From Bacteroidaceae bacterium (lineage in GTDB: Bacteria > Bacteroidota > Bacteroidia > Bacteroidales > Bacteroidaceae): a DNA stretch of 64,000 nucleotides. The notes under the pieces are model-generated. The model saw only the letters and a list, made by a program, of their open reading frames with translations, did not search any database and was not told where the DNA came from. Positions 29,714 through 37,987 of the stretch are shown here, piece after piece. Position numbers and translations under genes: made by a program. The DNA lies in assembly GCA_017547385.1 (NCBI GenBank), contig JAFYPU010000010.1:1-64000 (forward strand), read 5' to 3'. Position 1 is the first letter of the stretch; each line of letters opens with the position of its first letter.

Positions 29714-30481
29714 ATGCAACTCAAACTAACCCGACCGCTCGTTTTCTTCGACATCGAAGCCACCGGCCTCAGCATAAGCACCGACCGCATTGTGGAATTG
29801 TGCTACATCAAAGTGATGCCCGACGGACAGGAATTTTCGGAAACGCTTCGCTTCAACCCCGGAAAGCACATTTCGGCCGAGGCCACTGCAGTGAACGGCA
29901 TTTGCGACAAAGATGTGGAGCACTGTCCGCACTTCAAAGATAAAGCTGCCGAGTTGGCAGAAATCTTCGAGGGATGCGACTTTGCCGGCTTCAACTCCAA
30001 CCATTTCGACATACCGTTGCTGGTGGAAGAATTCCTGCGAGCAGGTGTTGACTTCGACCTTACGAATCGCCGCTTTGTGGACGTGCAAACCATCTTCCAC
30101 AAGAAAGAAAAGCGCGACCTGACGGCGGCTTATCGCTTCTACTGCGACAAAGATTTAGAAGCAGCGCACACGGCTTTGGCAGACACTCGTGCCACTTACG
30201 AAGTGCTTCGGGCACAATTGGAACGCTATGCAGATGATTTGCACAACGACGTGGGTTTTCTGGCAGACTATTCACGCCGCAACAACAATGTGGATTTGGC
30301 CGGCCGCATTGTACTTAACGAACAGAAAGTTGAGACCATAAATTTCGGAAAGTATCGCGGACGACCCGTTGCCGAAGTATTGCGTCGCGACCCGGGTTAT
30401 CTGTCGTGGATTATGCAAGGCGACTTTTCTCAAAACACCAAGCAGACTTTCATGCGTATCAAGTTGCGTGAAGGACTCTGA
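29714..30481 (+). CDS. DnaQ-like 3'-5' exonuclease
   Basis: 255 residues from MQLKLTRPLVFFDIEATGLS; the longer frame from 29528 overlaps dnaN and is rejected. The DEDDh residues are visible: D and E in FFDIEATG, D in FNSNHFDIPLL, H and D in AHTALADTRATY. A C-terminal segment NFGKYRGRPVAEVLRRDPGY resembles the short domain found at the end of some exonuclease X/DnaQ-like proteins. It follows dnaN and precedes coaBC by 33 bp, so it may provide proofreading or repair with the clamp (inference). Confidence 0.9.
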   Translation: MQLKLTRPLVFFDIEATGLSISTDRIVELCYIKVMPDGQEFSETLRFNPGKHISAEATAVNGICDKDVEHCPHFKDKAAELAEIFEGCDFAGFNSNHFDIPLLVEEFLRAGVDFDLTNRRFVDVQTIFHKKEKRDLTAAYRFYCDKDLEAAHTALADTRATYEVLRAQLERYADDLHNDVGFLADYSRRNNNVDLAGRIVLNEQKVETINFGKYRGRPVAEVLRRDPGYLSWIMQGDFSQNTKQTFMRIKLREGL

Positions 30482-30514
30482 GGTTAGAATTTTCAAGAAA
30501 CACTCCCCAACATC

Positions 30515-31747
30515 ATGCTGCAAGGAAAAAAAATTGTGCTCGGCATCACCGGAAGCATCGCCGCCTATAAGGCATGCATCCTGGCACGCCTGCTTATCAA
30601 GGCCGGCGCAGAGGTTCAGATAGTCATCACGCCGGCCGGCAAAGAGTTCATCACGCCGATTACACTTTCGGCGCTGACATCTCGCCCTGTGGTGAGTGAA
30701 TTTTTCTCAGGCCGCGACGGAACTTGGAACAGCCACGTGGATCTTGGTCAATGGGCAGACGCAATGCTGATAGCACCTGCCACGGCCGCAAGTATAGCGA
30801 AGATGGCTCACGGTGTGGCAGACAATATGCTCATCACCACTTATCTTTCCATGAAAGCACCGGTAATCATTGCCCCTGCCATGGATCTTGACATGTACGC
30901 CCACCCATCAACTCAGGAAAACCTTGACACGCTTCGCCGCTATGGTAACATCATCATAGAACCCGCCTCGGGAGAACTGGCGAGCCACCTCGTGGGCAAG
31001 GGCCGCATGGAAGAACCCGAAAACATTGTTCGAGAACTTGAAAACTTCTTCCGCTCGCAGGAAAACGGCATGCCGCATGCTGCCACCGCGAAGAAAGAAG
31101 ACTTGAAAGGTCGCCGCATTCTCATTACCGCCGGTCCGACACACGAAAAGATAGATCCCGTGCGTTTCATCGGCAACCATTCGTCCGGCAAGATGGGTCT
31201 GGCTTTGGCCGAAGAGTGTGCCCGACGCGGCGCAAGCGTTGAGCTGATTTGCGGTCCCATTGCCGGAAAAACGCAACACCCTTCCATTCACCGCACCGAC
31301 GTTGTGAGTGCTGCAGAGATGCATGCCGCTGCCACCGCCTTGTTTCCCAAATGCGATGCCGGCATTCTGTGTGCCGCTGTGGCAGACTTCACAGTGGCCG
31401 AATGCGCCGACGAAAAAATCAAACGCGGCAAGGACGGCATGACACTCACATTGGTTCCCACGAAAGACATTGCGGCAGCTTTGGGAAGCACCAAGCAAGC
31501 ACACCAACGCCTTGTGGGTTTTGCCCTTGAGACAACGAACGAAGCTGCCAACGCTCGCCGAAAACTTGAAAGCAAACGCCTTGATTTCATAGTGCTCAAC
31601 TCTCTGCGCGACGAGGGAGCCGGCTTTTGCCACGACACCAACAAAATTTCCATCATCACTGCCGACGACTGCACGGACTATCCGCTGAAACCCAAGTGCG
31701 AGGTGGCCGCCGACATCATTGATCGCCTATGCGCCATCTTCGGTTGA
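30515..31747 (+). CDS. coaBC: Phosphopantothenoylcysteine decarboxylase / synthetase
   Basis: 410 residues in two domains of the coenzyme A pathway. The N-terminal CoaC flavoprotein has GITGSIAAYKAC, the catalytic His in WNSHVDLGQWAD and PAMDLDMYAHPS (usually PAMNxxMW). The C-terminal CoaB part starts RRILITAGPTHEKIDPVR and has NHSSGKMGLALA and LCAAVADF. Its end overlaps the start of the DUF4835 gene by 19 bp, which indicates translational coupling. Confidence 0.96.
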   Translation: MLQGKKIVLGITGSIAAYKACILARLLIKAGAEVQIVITPAGKEFITPITLSALTSRPVVSEFFSGRDGTWNSHVDLGQWADAMLIAPATAASIAKMAHGVADNMLITTYLSMKAPVIIAPAMDLDMYAHPSTQENLDTLRRYGNIIIEPASGELASHLVGKGRMEEPENIVRELENFFRSQENGMPHAATAKKEDLKGRRILITAGPTHEKIDPVRFIGNHSSGKMGLALAEECARRGASVELICGPIAGKTQHPSIHRTDVVSAAEMHAAATALFPKCDAGILCAAVADFTVAECADEKIKRGKDGMTLTLVPTKDIAAALGSTKQAHQRLVGFALETTNEAANARRKLESKRLDFIVLNSLRDEGAGFCHDTNKISIITADDCTDYPLKPKCEVAADIIDRLCAIFG

Positions 31748-32640
31748 TTTTTTTCCTTACGCTTTCCGCACTGTTCGGAACGCTGACCGGCCACGCACAG
31801 GAGCTGGAAGCACGTGTCGTGGTCAATCATCAGAAAATCCAGGGCACCAACACAAGTGTCTTTGAGCAACTCGAAACTTCGCTCACCGAGTTTCTCAACG
31901 AACGCCAATGGACCAACATGCAATTTCAACGCAACGAGAAAATTCGTTGCAACTTCAACATCACCATAAACAAGTACGACGAATCTGCCCACAGCATCGA
32001 AGCGATGCTTGCAGTGCAGAGCACACGCCCTGTGTACAATTCGAGCTACACCACGACGGTTTTTGCCATTCAGGACCCCGACTTCAATTTCTCTTATCAG
32101 GAATTTGACGAATTGAATTTCCGCGCCGACGTCATCGACAACAATCTCACAGCCACCATAGCCTTTTACGTTTATCTCATCATCGGTCTGGACATGGAAA
32201 CAATGGGTCTGAACGGTGGCACGGAGCATTTGGAAACTGCCCTGAGCATTGCCAACAACTCCCAAGGGCTGAACACCAAAGGTTGGAAGGCTTTCGAAGA
32301 CAGCAAGAATCGTTATGCCATCATCAATGACCTACTTGACGGTGGCATGAAGCCTTTCCGCGAAATGTTCTATGGGTATCACCGTCTCGGACTCGACATC
32401 ATGGCCGAGAACGCCGAACGCGGACGCGCCGCCATCAGTGAGGCACTCACCTTGTTGGGACAGGCACACACCGACAAGCCCATGAGCATGTTGCCGCAGA
32501 TATTTACGGAATACAAACGCGACGAGTTGGTAAACATCTATGCCGGCAAGGGAACTCCACGCGACAAGGAAGCCCTCTACGAAATGCTGATGAGCATCGA
32601 CGCATCGCAACGCCCGAGTTGGGCAAAGATTAAACAATAA
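31729..32640 (+). CDS. DUF4835 (PorD-like) secreted protein
   Basis: 303 residues with a signal peptide (LRLIFFLTLSALFGTLTGHA, then QELEARVVVN). The body matches the DUF4835 family: NEKIRCNFNITINKYDE, PVYNSSYTTTVFAIQD and FAFYVYLIIGLD-like text (AFYVYLIIGLDMETM). In some Bacteroidetes this family carries the name PorD and is linked to the type IX secretion system; that link is family knowledge and is not shown by the context here. It starts inside the end of coaBC and lies 46 bp before recN, a conserved order in the phylum as I recall it. Confidence 0.82.
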   Translation: MRHLRLIFFLTLSALFGTLTGHAQELEARVVVNHQKIQGTNTSVFEQLETSLTEFLNERQWTNMQFQRNEKIRCNFNITINKYDESAHSIEAMLAVQSTRPVYNSSYTTTVFAIQDPDFNFSYQEFDELNFRADVIDNNLTATIAFYVYLIIGLDMETMGLNGGTEHLETALSIANNSQGLNTKGWKAFEDSKNRYAIINDLLDGGMKPFREMFYGYHRLGLDIMAENAERGRAAISEALTLLGQAHTDKPMSMLPQIFTEYKRDELVNIYAGKGTPRDKEALYEMLMSIDASQRPSWAKIKQ

Positions 32641-32686
32641 GGCACGCCCCTTACCCATTTTTTCAGGCGCATTTCCCATTATTCTT

Positions 32687-34348
32687 ATGCTACAAAAACT
32701 TCACATCGCCCACTACGCCCTCATTTCCAAACTCGACATTGATTTTCACACGGGCTTTTCGGTCATCACCGGAGAGACCGGTGCCGGTAAGAGCATTGTG
32801 CTGGGAGCTTTGGGATTGCTGTTGGGACAGCGGGCCGATGCCAAGAGCATCCGCACCGGTGCTGCCAAGTGTGTGGTGGAAGGCACTTTCGACCTCAGCC
32901 ACCTCAATTTGGAAAATTTCTTCGCCGAAGCCGACATCGACTTCGACGGTTCGGAATGCATCATACGCCGAGAAATCACACAGGCCGGCAAGAGCCGTGC
33001 TTTCATCAACGATACACCGGTGGCACTCGCCCAACTCAAAGCATTGGCACCACACATCATCGACATTCACTCGCAACACCAGAATTTGCTGATGGGCAGC
33101 GAAAACTTTCTGCTCGACACTCTGGATTGCGTGGCCGATAATGCAAACTTGCGACAGGACTATGGCACGGCCCACGCCGCATACGCAAAAGCCAAACGCG
33201 CCTTGCAGGATTTGCGCGAGCAGTTGGAGCGCGAGCAGACCGACACGGACTATCTTCGCTTTCAGTTGCAGCAAATCGATGATGCCGCTTTCACCGAATG
33301 CGAACAGGAGGAACTGGAGCAGGAAAGCGAAGTGCTGAGCCATGCCGAGGAGATAAAGCAAGCCCTCTACCAAGTGCAAGCTTTGCTCAGCGACGAGCGC
33401 AATCCCATGACGGCAGTGTTGCGACAGGCTACCCAATCGCTGAACGGCATCGGCCGTGTGCTGCCGGATGCTGAAGCCTTGGCCGAACGTCTGCAAACCG
33501 TGCGCATCGAGGTGGAAGACATTCTGCAGGAGACGGAACGCACGCTCGACAGTGTGGAGTTCGACCCCGAGCGTCTCAGCTACGTCGACGACCGTCTCGG
33601 CACGCTCTACGATTTGCAAAAGAAGCACCGCCTGGGCAGCATCACCGAACTCTTGCAACTGGCCGACGACTTGCGCCAACGCCTTGACCGTATCGACAAC
33701 TCCGACGAACATCTGCGACGTTGCGAAGAAGAGGTGAAGCAGTTGCACACCGCCATGACAAAAGCCGCCAAGGCACTGACCGATTCACGCACCGCGGCAG
33801 CCGCCAAGGCCGAAGCATTGCTCACCGAAGGGGTTCGCTCGCTCGGCATGCCGCATGCACAAATATCGCTCCGCCTCACACCGCGCGAAACGCCCGATGC
33901 CTCGGGAGCCGATGCCGCCGCCTTTCTGTTCAGTGCCAACAAGGGTGTGCCCATGCAAAACGTGGCCTCCATCGCTTCGGGCGGTGAGATTGCACGCCTC
34001 ATGCTGGCACTCAAAGGAATGGTAGCCGCCCACCGCCATCTGCCCACCATCGTTTTCGACGAAATAGACACAGGCGTGTCGGGCACCATGGCTGAGAAAA
34101 TGGCCTCCGCCATGCGACAGATGGCCGCCCACTGCCAAGTGTTGTGCATCACACACCTACCCCAAATCGCCGCCCTCGGAGCAGAACACTATTGCGTCCG
34201 CAAGCACGAAACACCGGAGGGCACCACCAGCCTCATGGAGCACCTCACGGAAGAAGAACGTGTCAGCGAAATTGCCAACATGCTCAGCGGCGAAACGCTG
34301 ACCGAGGCCGCCATCCGCAATGCCCAATCGTTGCTCGCCGGACGTTGA
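32687..34348 (+). CDS. recN: DNA repair protein RecN
   Basis: 553-residue SMC-like ATPase for double-strand break repair. Walker A VITGETGAGKSIVLGALGLL is near residue 27; an intervening coiled coil spans about 150-400 (for example DLREQLEREQTDTDYLRFQL). The C-terminal half has the signature ASGGEIARLMLALKGM and Walker B TIVFDEIDTGVSG, then VLCITHLPQIAA. Length is normal. A family A repeat follows 12 bp after the stop. Confidence 0.97.
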   Translation: MLQKLHIAHYALISKLDIDFHTGFSVITGETGAGKSIVLGALGLLLGQRADAKSIRTGAAKCVVEGTFDLSHLNLENFFAEADIDFDGSECIIRREITQAGKSRAFINDTPVALAQLKALAPHIIDIHSQHQNLLMGSENFLLDTLDCVADNANLRQDYGTAHAAYAKAKRALQDLREQLEREQTDTDYLRFQLQQIDDAAFTECEQEELEQESEVLSHAEEIKQALYQVQALLSDERNPMTAVLRQATQSLNGIGRVLPDAEALAERLQTVRIEVEDILQETERTLDSVEFDPERLSYVDDRLGTLYDLQKKHRLGSITELLQLADDLRQRLDRIDNSDEHLRRCEEEVKQLHTAMTKAAKALTDSRTAAAAKAEALLTEGVRSLGMPHAQISLRLTPRETPDASGADAAAFLFSANKGVPMQNVASIASGGEIARLMLALKGMVAAHRHLPTIVFDEIDTGVSGTMAEKMASAMRQMAAHCQVLCITHLPQIAALGAEHYCVRKHETPEGTTSLMEHLTEEERVSEIANMLSGETLTEAAIRNAQSLLAGR

Positions 34349-34360
34349 TGGGGTAACAGC

Positions 34361-34462
34361 TTACACTTTGCTCGAAAAACGGCCGTTTGACGTACAAAAA
34401 TCTGCAGTGCTCGCAGAAAATTCTGCAGTGCATGCAGGAATTTCTGCGAGCACTGCAGAATT
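34361..34462 (+). repeat. Family A three-arm palindromic repeat, copy 6
   Basis: Left block TTACACTTTGCTCGAAAAAC, then arms TCTGCAGTGCTCGCAGAA (34401-34418), TTCTGCAGTGCATGCAGGAA and TTCTGCGAGCACTGCAGA (34442-34459). Arms 1 and 3 are an 18-bp perfect inverted repeat; both carry CTCG/CGAG where other copies have CTTG/CAAG, a second compensating change. Confidence 0.9.
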
Positions 34463-34592
34463 TGCCGCATCGGCATGCATGATTTTCCACCCATCATGCC
34501 CGAACACGGAAGTGCGAAGGGGGAGTTCCCGCAAAGCATCTTCCACGCTGCAAACACATCATGAAACATCATAGAAAGTAAACATAAAAAAC

Positions 34593-36272
34593 ATGAAACG
34601 ACTCTCGATTATCTTATTACTGACCCTGACGCTCCTCCCCCTGCGAGCCGCCGACGACGCCCTGCGTGCCGTCATCAACATCATCACCTACCGAGCCGAC
34701 GGCAGCATCCTCGGCAGCGGCTACGGCTTCTACATCGCCGAGGACGGCACAGCTGTGGCCCCCTATGCCCTCTTCAACGGTGCTCACCGCGCGGATGTCA
34801 TCGACAACAAGGGCAAGAAGTCGCAAGTGCACCGCATCCTGGGAGCCAGCAGCACACTGGACATCGTCAAATTCAACACCACGGCACACAAGCCGCACTT
34901 CCTCACCCCCGACACCACCATGGCAACAACGGGTAGTGCCCTCAACCTGTTGTTCTATACCAACGACAAAAAAGCCAAACCCGTGGCAGCAACGATAACC
35001 AAGGCTGACACTTATGCCGGCTATGGTTATTACACCGTTTCCGCCCCCAACGAAGACCGCTATCAGGGCTGTCCGCTCACAAATGCCAAGGGCAAAGTTG
35101 TGGCCATTGTGCAGAAAAACGTGGGCCGAGATGCCACAACCGCCTGTGCCCTCGACATACGCAGCGTGCAGGAACTCCGTATCAGCAGCCTCAGCTTTGC
35201 GGTGGCCGACCTCAAGTCCATCCGCATGCCCAAAGCACTGCCAAACGATGAAAACAACGCGCTGACATTCCTCTACATGATGAACCCGGCCGATTCTGCC
35301 TTGGCCGAAATTGCCTATGCCGACTTCATTGCGGCCTATCCCGAGAATGCCGACGGATATGTGAGCCGCGCCAACTTCCACGCCACATACGGTCGCTACG
35401 ACTTGTGTGAAGCCGATTACGAACAGGCTTTGCAATGCGGTTCGTCGCAAGCCGAAACCCACTATGCCCTGAGCAAAACCATCTACACGCACGCCGTGGC
35501 AAAACCCACCGGCTTCCGCGAAAATTGGACCTTGGAGCGTGCCGAAGCCGAAGCCGCTCGCGCTTTCGAACTGCAACCCCATCCGCTCTACGCCCTGCAG
35601 CAAGGCAACTGCCACTTTGCCCTGCGTCAATATGACCGGGCTGCCGAACGCTTTGAAAAGGCTTGCCACATGTACGACACGCTCAGCCAAGGCAACGGAG
35701 CCTCACCCGAAAACTATTTCTACGCAGCCCGCGCCTTGGAGTTGGCCGGTGGCGATTCGCTGCGCGTCATGGCCTTGCTTGACAGTGCCGTGGCCCGTTG
35801 TGCCAAGCCCTACACACCCGCCTCTGCCCGTTTTCTGCTTGAGCGCGCCCAACGCTTGGTGGTGCTCGGCGAATACAGAAAAGCCGTGTTCGACTATAAC
35901 GACTACGAGCGTACCATCGGTGCCGACAAGATGGGCGACCGCTTCTTCTATCTGCGCGAACAGGCCGAACTCGAAGCGCGTATGTATCAACAGGCACTCG
36001 ACGACATCCGCTCCGCCATCACGCTCAACCCCTCCGAAATGCTTTACCGCATCGAGGAAGCCCTCATCCTGCTGCGTGCCGGCCTCTTCGACGAAGCTAT
36101 CAAGGCGGCTCAAAACACCCTCACCCTGCTGCCCGAAAACCCCGATTGCTACAAAATCATAGGCATCGCACACGGCGAACTCGGCCACAAGGCACAAGCC
36201 GCTGAAGCCCTGAACAAAGCCATCGAACTGGGCGACGAGACGGCACAGCCCTTCCTGCAGAAATATCAGTAG
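34593..36272 (+). CDS. Periplasmic protein: trypsin-like domain without catalytic triad, plus TPRs
   Basis: 559 residues with a signal peptide (MKRLSIILLLTLTLLPLRA). Residues about 22-200 follow the HtrA-type serine protease pattern: GSGYGFYIAEDGTAVAPYA at the place of the catalytic His loop, STLDIVKF at the Asp loop, and YQGCPLTNAKGKVVAIVQ where active enzymes have GNSGGPL. The His and Ser are missing, so the domain is probably a binding module. From about residue 250 there are tetratricopeptide repeats, e.g. AYPENADGYVSRANFHATYG and ENPDCYKIIGIAHGELG. A scaffold role in the envelope is inferred. It ends in a hairpin terminator. Confidence 0.82.
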   Translation: MKRLSIILLLTLTLLPLRAADDALRAVINIITYRADGSILGSGYGFYIAEDGTAVAPYALFNGAHRADVIDNKGKKSQVHRILGASSTLDIVKFNTTAHKPHFLTPDTTMATTGSALNLLFYTNDKKAKPVAATITKADTYAGYGYYTVSAPNEDRYQGCPLTNAKGKVVAIVQKNVGRDATTACALDIRSVQELRISSLSFAVADLKSIRMPKALPNDENNALTFLYMMNPADSALAEIAYADFIAAYPENADGYVSRANFHATYGRYDLCEADYEQALQCGSSQAETHYALSKTIYTHAVAKPTGFRENWTLERAEAEAARAFELQPHPLYALQQGNCHFALRQYDRAAERFEKACHMYDTLSQGNGASPENYFYAARALELAGGDSLRVMALLDSAVARCAKPYTPASARFLLERAQRLVVLGEYRKAVFDYNDYERTIGADKMGDRFFYLREQAELEARMYQQALDDIRSAITLNPSEMLYRIEEALILLRAGLFDEAIKAAQNTLTLLPENPDCYKIIGIAHGELGHKAQAAEALNKAIELGDETAQPFLQKYQ

Positions 36273-36316
36273 GCCGCTTCGCATACCACATTCGGCAGCT
36301 GCACAAGCGCAAACAG

Positions 36317-36356
36317 AGAGAGAGCAAACCTCCATCGAGGCTTGCTCTCTCTCCGT
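36317..36356 (+). terminator. Hairpin after the pseudoprotease-TPR gene
   Basis: A 16-base arm (36317-36332, AGAGAGAGCAAACCTC) pairs with 36337-36352 with one mismatch. The T run is weak (CCGTTTAT). Confidence 0.6.
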
Positions 36357-36404
36357 TTATATCATGAAAAAAACTGTATGCTTGCTCGCGGTTCAGGCAG
36401 CGGT

Positions 36405-36983
36405 TCAGAATCTCATACCAATCGTTGCGTAAACACCGCCATAATTCTTCATGCCTGCAGCATGCGAGTTGACATATCTGTAACCCAGTCCCATGAAAGG
36501 CGTACAGATGGAAAGCCTATGCCGGGTGGTATAAAGCAGTCCGAAGTCGTAGTAATTCTGTTTCCAATCTACCTTTCCCACACTTCCACCTGCCGTGAAC
36601 TGAAGTTCCAGAGCATCTTTACCCTGTGCCGGCTTCGTGTAGCCCTTACCGCCAAAGAGTCTGTAAGAAAGGCCACCGCCCAACGTGAAAGCACCATCGA
36701 AAGTGCGATTGCCGTCCACACTACGCAATCCCACCGTATAGTCAGCTTCTAATATCACGCGAAGCCTCGGCAGCACTTCAAAACCAAAGTCTACACCTGT
36801 CATCAGCGGTGTGGTTTGCTTATTCTGCAATCCGACTGCGAGATTATACGAAGCGGACATACGGTCAAAGAACGATTGAGGCATAACGACCAAGAAGGAA
36901 TCTAATTTCTCCTGTTTCACATTTTGCGCAGAGGCTCCCAACATTGGCAGAGCCAACAGCATAACTACTAAAAATCGTTTCAT
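36405..36983 (-). CDS. Outer membrane beta-barrel protein
   Basis: 192 residues from MKRFLVVMLLALPMLGASAQ, a signal peptide; an outer in-frame ATG at 37052 is ignored because of the poor extension. The mature part alternates polar and hydrophobic residues in strands of 8-10 (VLPRLRVILEADYTVGLRSV, FTLGGGLSYRLFGG, YVNSHAAGMKNYGGVYATIG) and ends with MRF, a C-terminal aromatic signature for outer membrane insertion. It is a small barrel of unknown role. Base composition is between its GC-richer left neighbour and the AT-rich block to the right. Confidence 0.78.
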   Translation of the reverse strand: MKRFLVVMLLALPMLGASAQNVKQEKLDSFLVVMPQSFFDRMSASYNLAVGLQNKQTTPLMTGVDFGFEVLPRLRVILEADYTVGLRSVDGNRTFDGAFTLGGGLSYRLFGGKGYTKPAQGKDALELQFTAGGSVGKVDWKQNYYDFGLLYTTRHRLSICTPFMGLGYRYVNSHAAGMKNYGGVYATIGMRF

Positions 36984-37072
36984 AGCTTTATAAGTTGATT
37001 GGTTAAACATTCTCTGTGCTTTCCCACCCTCGCCAATGCTTTTCGTAAGCATTTACCGTGAGTTTCATGTCC

Positions 37073-37080
37073 CAAAGATA
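37073..37080 (-). promoter_or_regulatory. -7 box of the beta-barrel gene
   Basis: TATCTTTG on the minus strand, 90 bp before the chosen ATG; upstream is T-rich without a clear TTTG. Confidence 0.5.
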
Positions 37081-37199
37081 GGTTACAATAAATTAAAACT
37101 TCCTTTTTGAAAGCAACATTAACCTTTCCGGCATCTTTTTCACACTCCGAAAGATTTAGGGGGGGGTATTAAGGAATTTTTACACTATTTCCCGAGAAA

Positions 37200-37358
37200 T
37201 CAGCCTTGGTTCAACTGCATAATCTCCTGCCGCAAAGCTGCCAATGCTGCAGCTTCTTGATTTGGCATAACCTGTTCTGCAACAGGAATATCGTCTTCAT
37301 TACTGCATGAAATGCTTCCGATTACTCCAGAAAGTACAACTGCCACTACGAGCAGCAT
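37200..37358 (-). pseudogene. Tiny lipoprotein gene, probably frameshifted at its start
   Basis: A frame of 52 residues, MLLVVAVVLSGVIGSISCSN with a lipobox-like ISC, then EDDIPVAEQVMPNQEAAALA and an amphipathic end. A better start, MKKK, lies at 37375, but the A run between reads ATGAAGAAAAAATTG and hits a stop; one extra A would give MKKKIVMLLVV in frame. Either the copy is broken, the tract is phase variable, or the read has an error. If translation starts at 37358 the lipoprotein is still intact. No family recognised. It lies 86 bp downstream of the DUF3244 gene. Confidence 0.5.
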
Positions 37359-37444
37359 TACAATTTTTTCTTCATAATGATTAAAATTTAAGGATTAGTA
37401 ATTAAGGATTTGGTTATCGTATCTGCGCAACTGCGCAGACTTTT

Positions 37445-37849
37445 TTATTCTATGTAAATATAGCCTGCATATCGTTCTACTCCGAGCTTAATTTCCACAA
37501 CATATTCTCCGGAAATATAAGCAGGAAGCACAATCTTCTTATAGCCATCGGTAATAATTACGGATTGAGAGTAGACACACATTTCTGCCTCATCGTAAAG
37601 GTTTATCTGCATCTGTATTCCTGAAGTTTGGGAGTAAACATATAAATCTCGACCATCTTGACTTAATAACGTGGGAACAGCATTGGCATCCCTGCGAATA
37701 ATAGGTCGTACCATATCGTCAACATCGCCTGTTGCCAAGACTTGCAACGGGACAAGCTGCCCAAAAATGTTTACAAACTCATTTACTGCGCTTACAGTTC
37801 CCAAGCACAGAAATTGAAATACAAAAAATAAGATTGTAACTCTTTTCAT
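37445..37849 (-). CDS. Secreted DUF3244 protein
   Basis: 134 residues with a signal peptide (RVTILFFVFQFLCLGTVSA). The mature part has the DUF3244 pattern: DLYVYSQTSGIQMQINLYDE, then VYSQSVIITDGYKKIVLPAY and SGEYVVEIKLGVERYAGYIY, a small beta-sandwich resembling C-terminal sorting/Por-like domains. Role unknown. It is AT-rich like its neighbours and lies 138 bp downstream of the TPR/HTH regulator on the same strand, followed by the tiny lipoprotein. Confidence 0.78.
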   Translation of the reverse strand: MKRVTILFFVFQFLCLGTVSAVNEFVNIFGQLVPLQVLATGDVDDMVRPIIRRDANAVPTLLSQDGRDLYVYSQTSGIQMQINLYDEAEMCVYSQSVIITDGYKKIVLPAYISGEYVVEIKLGVERYAGYIYIE

Positions 37850-37987
37850 AGTTTATTTTTATTTAGGTTGAACATTTGTTTCACGGTTGCAAAACTATGC
37901 TTAAACCTCTACGAAAAGAGAAAAACAAGTTCACAAATGAGTTCACAAATTATAACTCATTGAGAATCATATATAGATTTTCACTCT

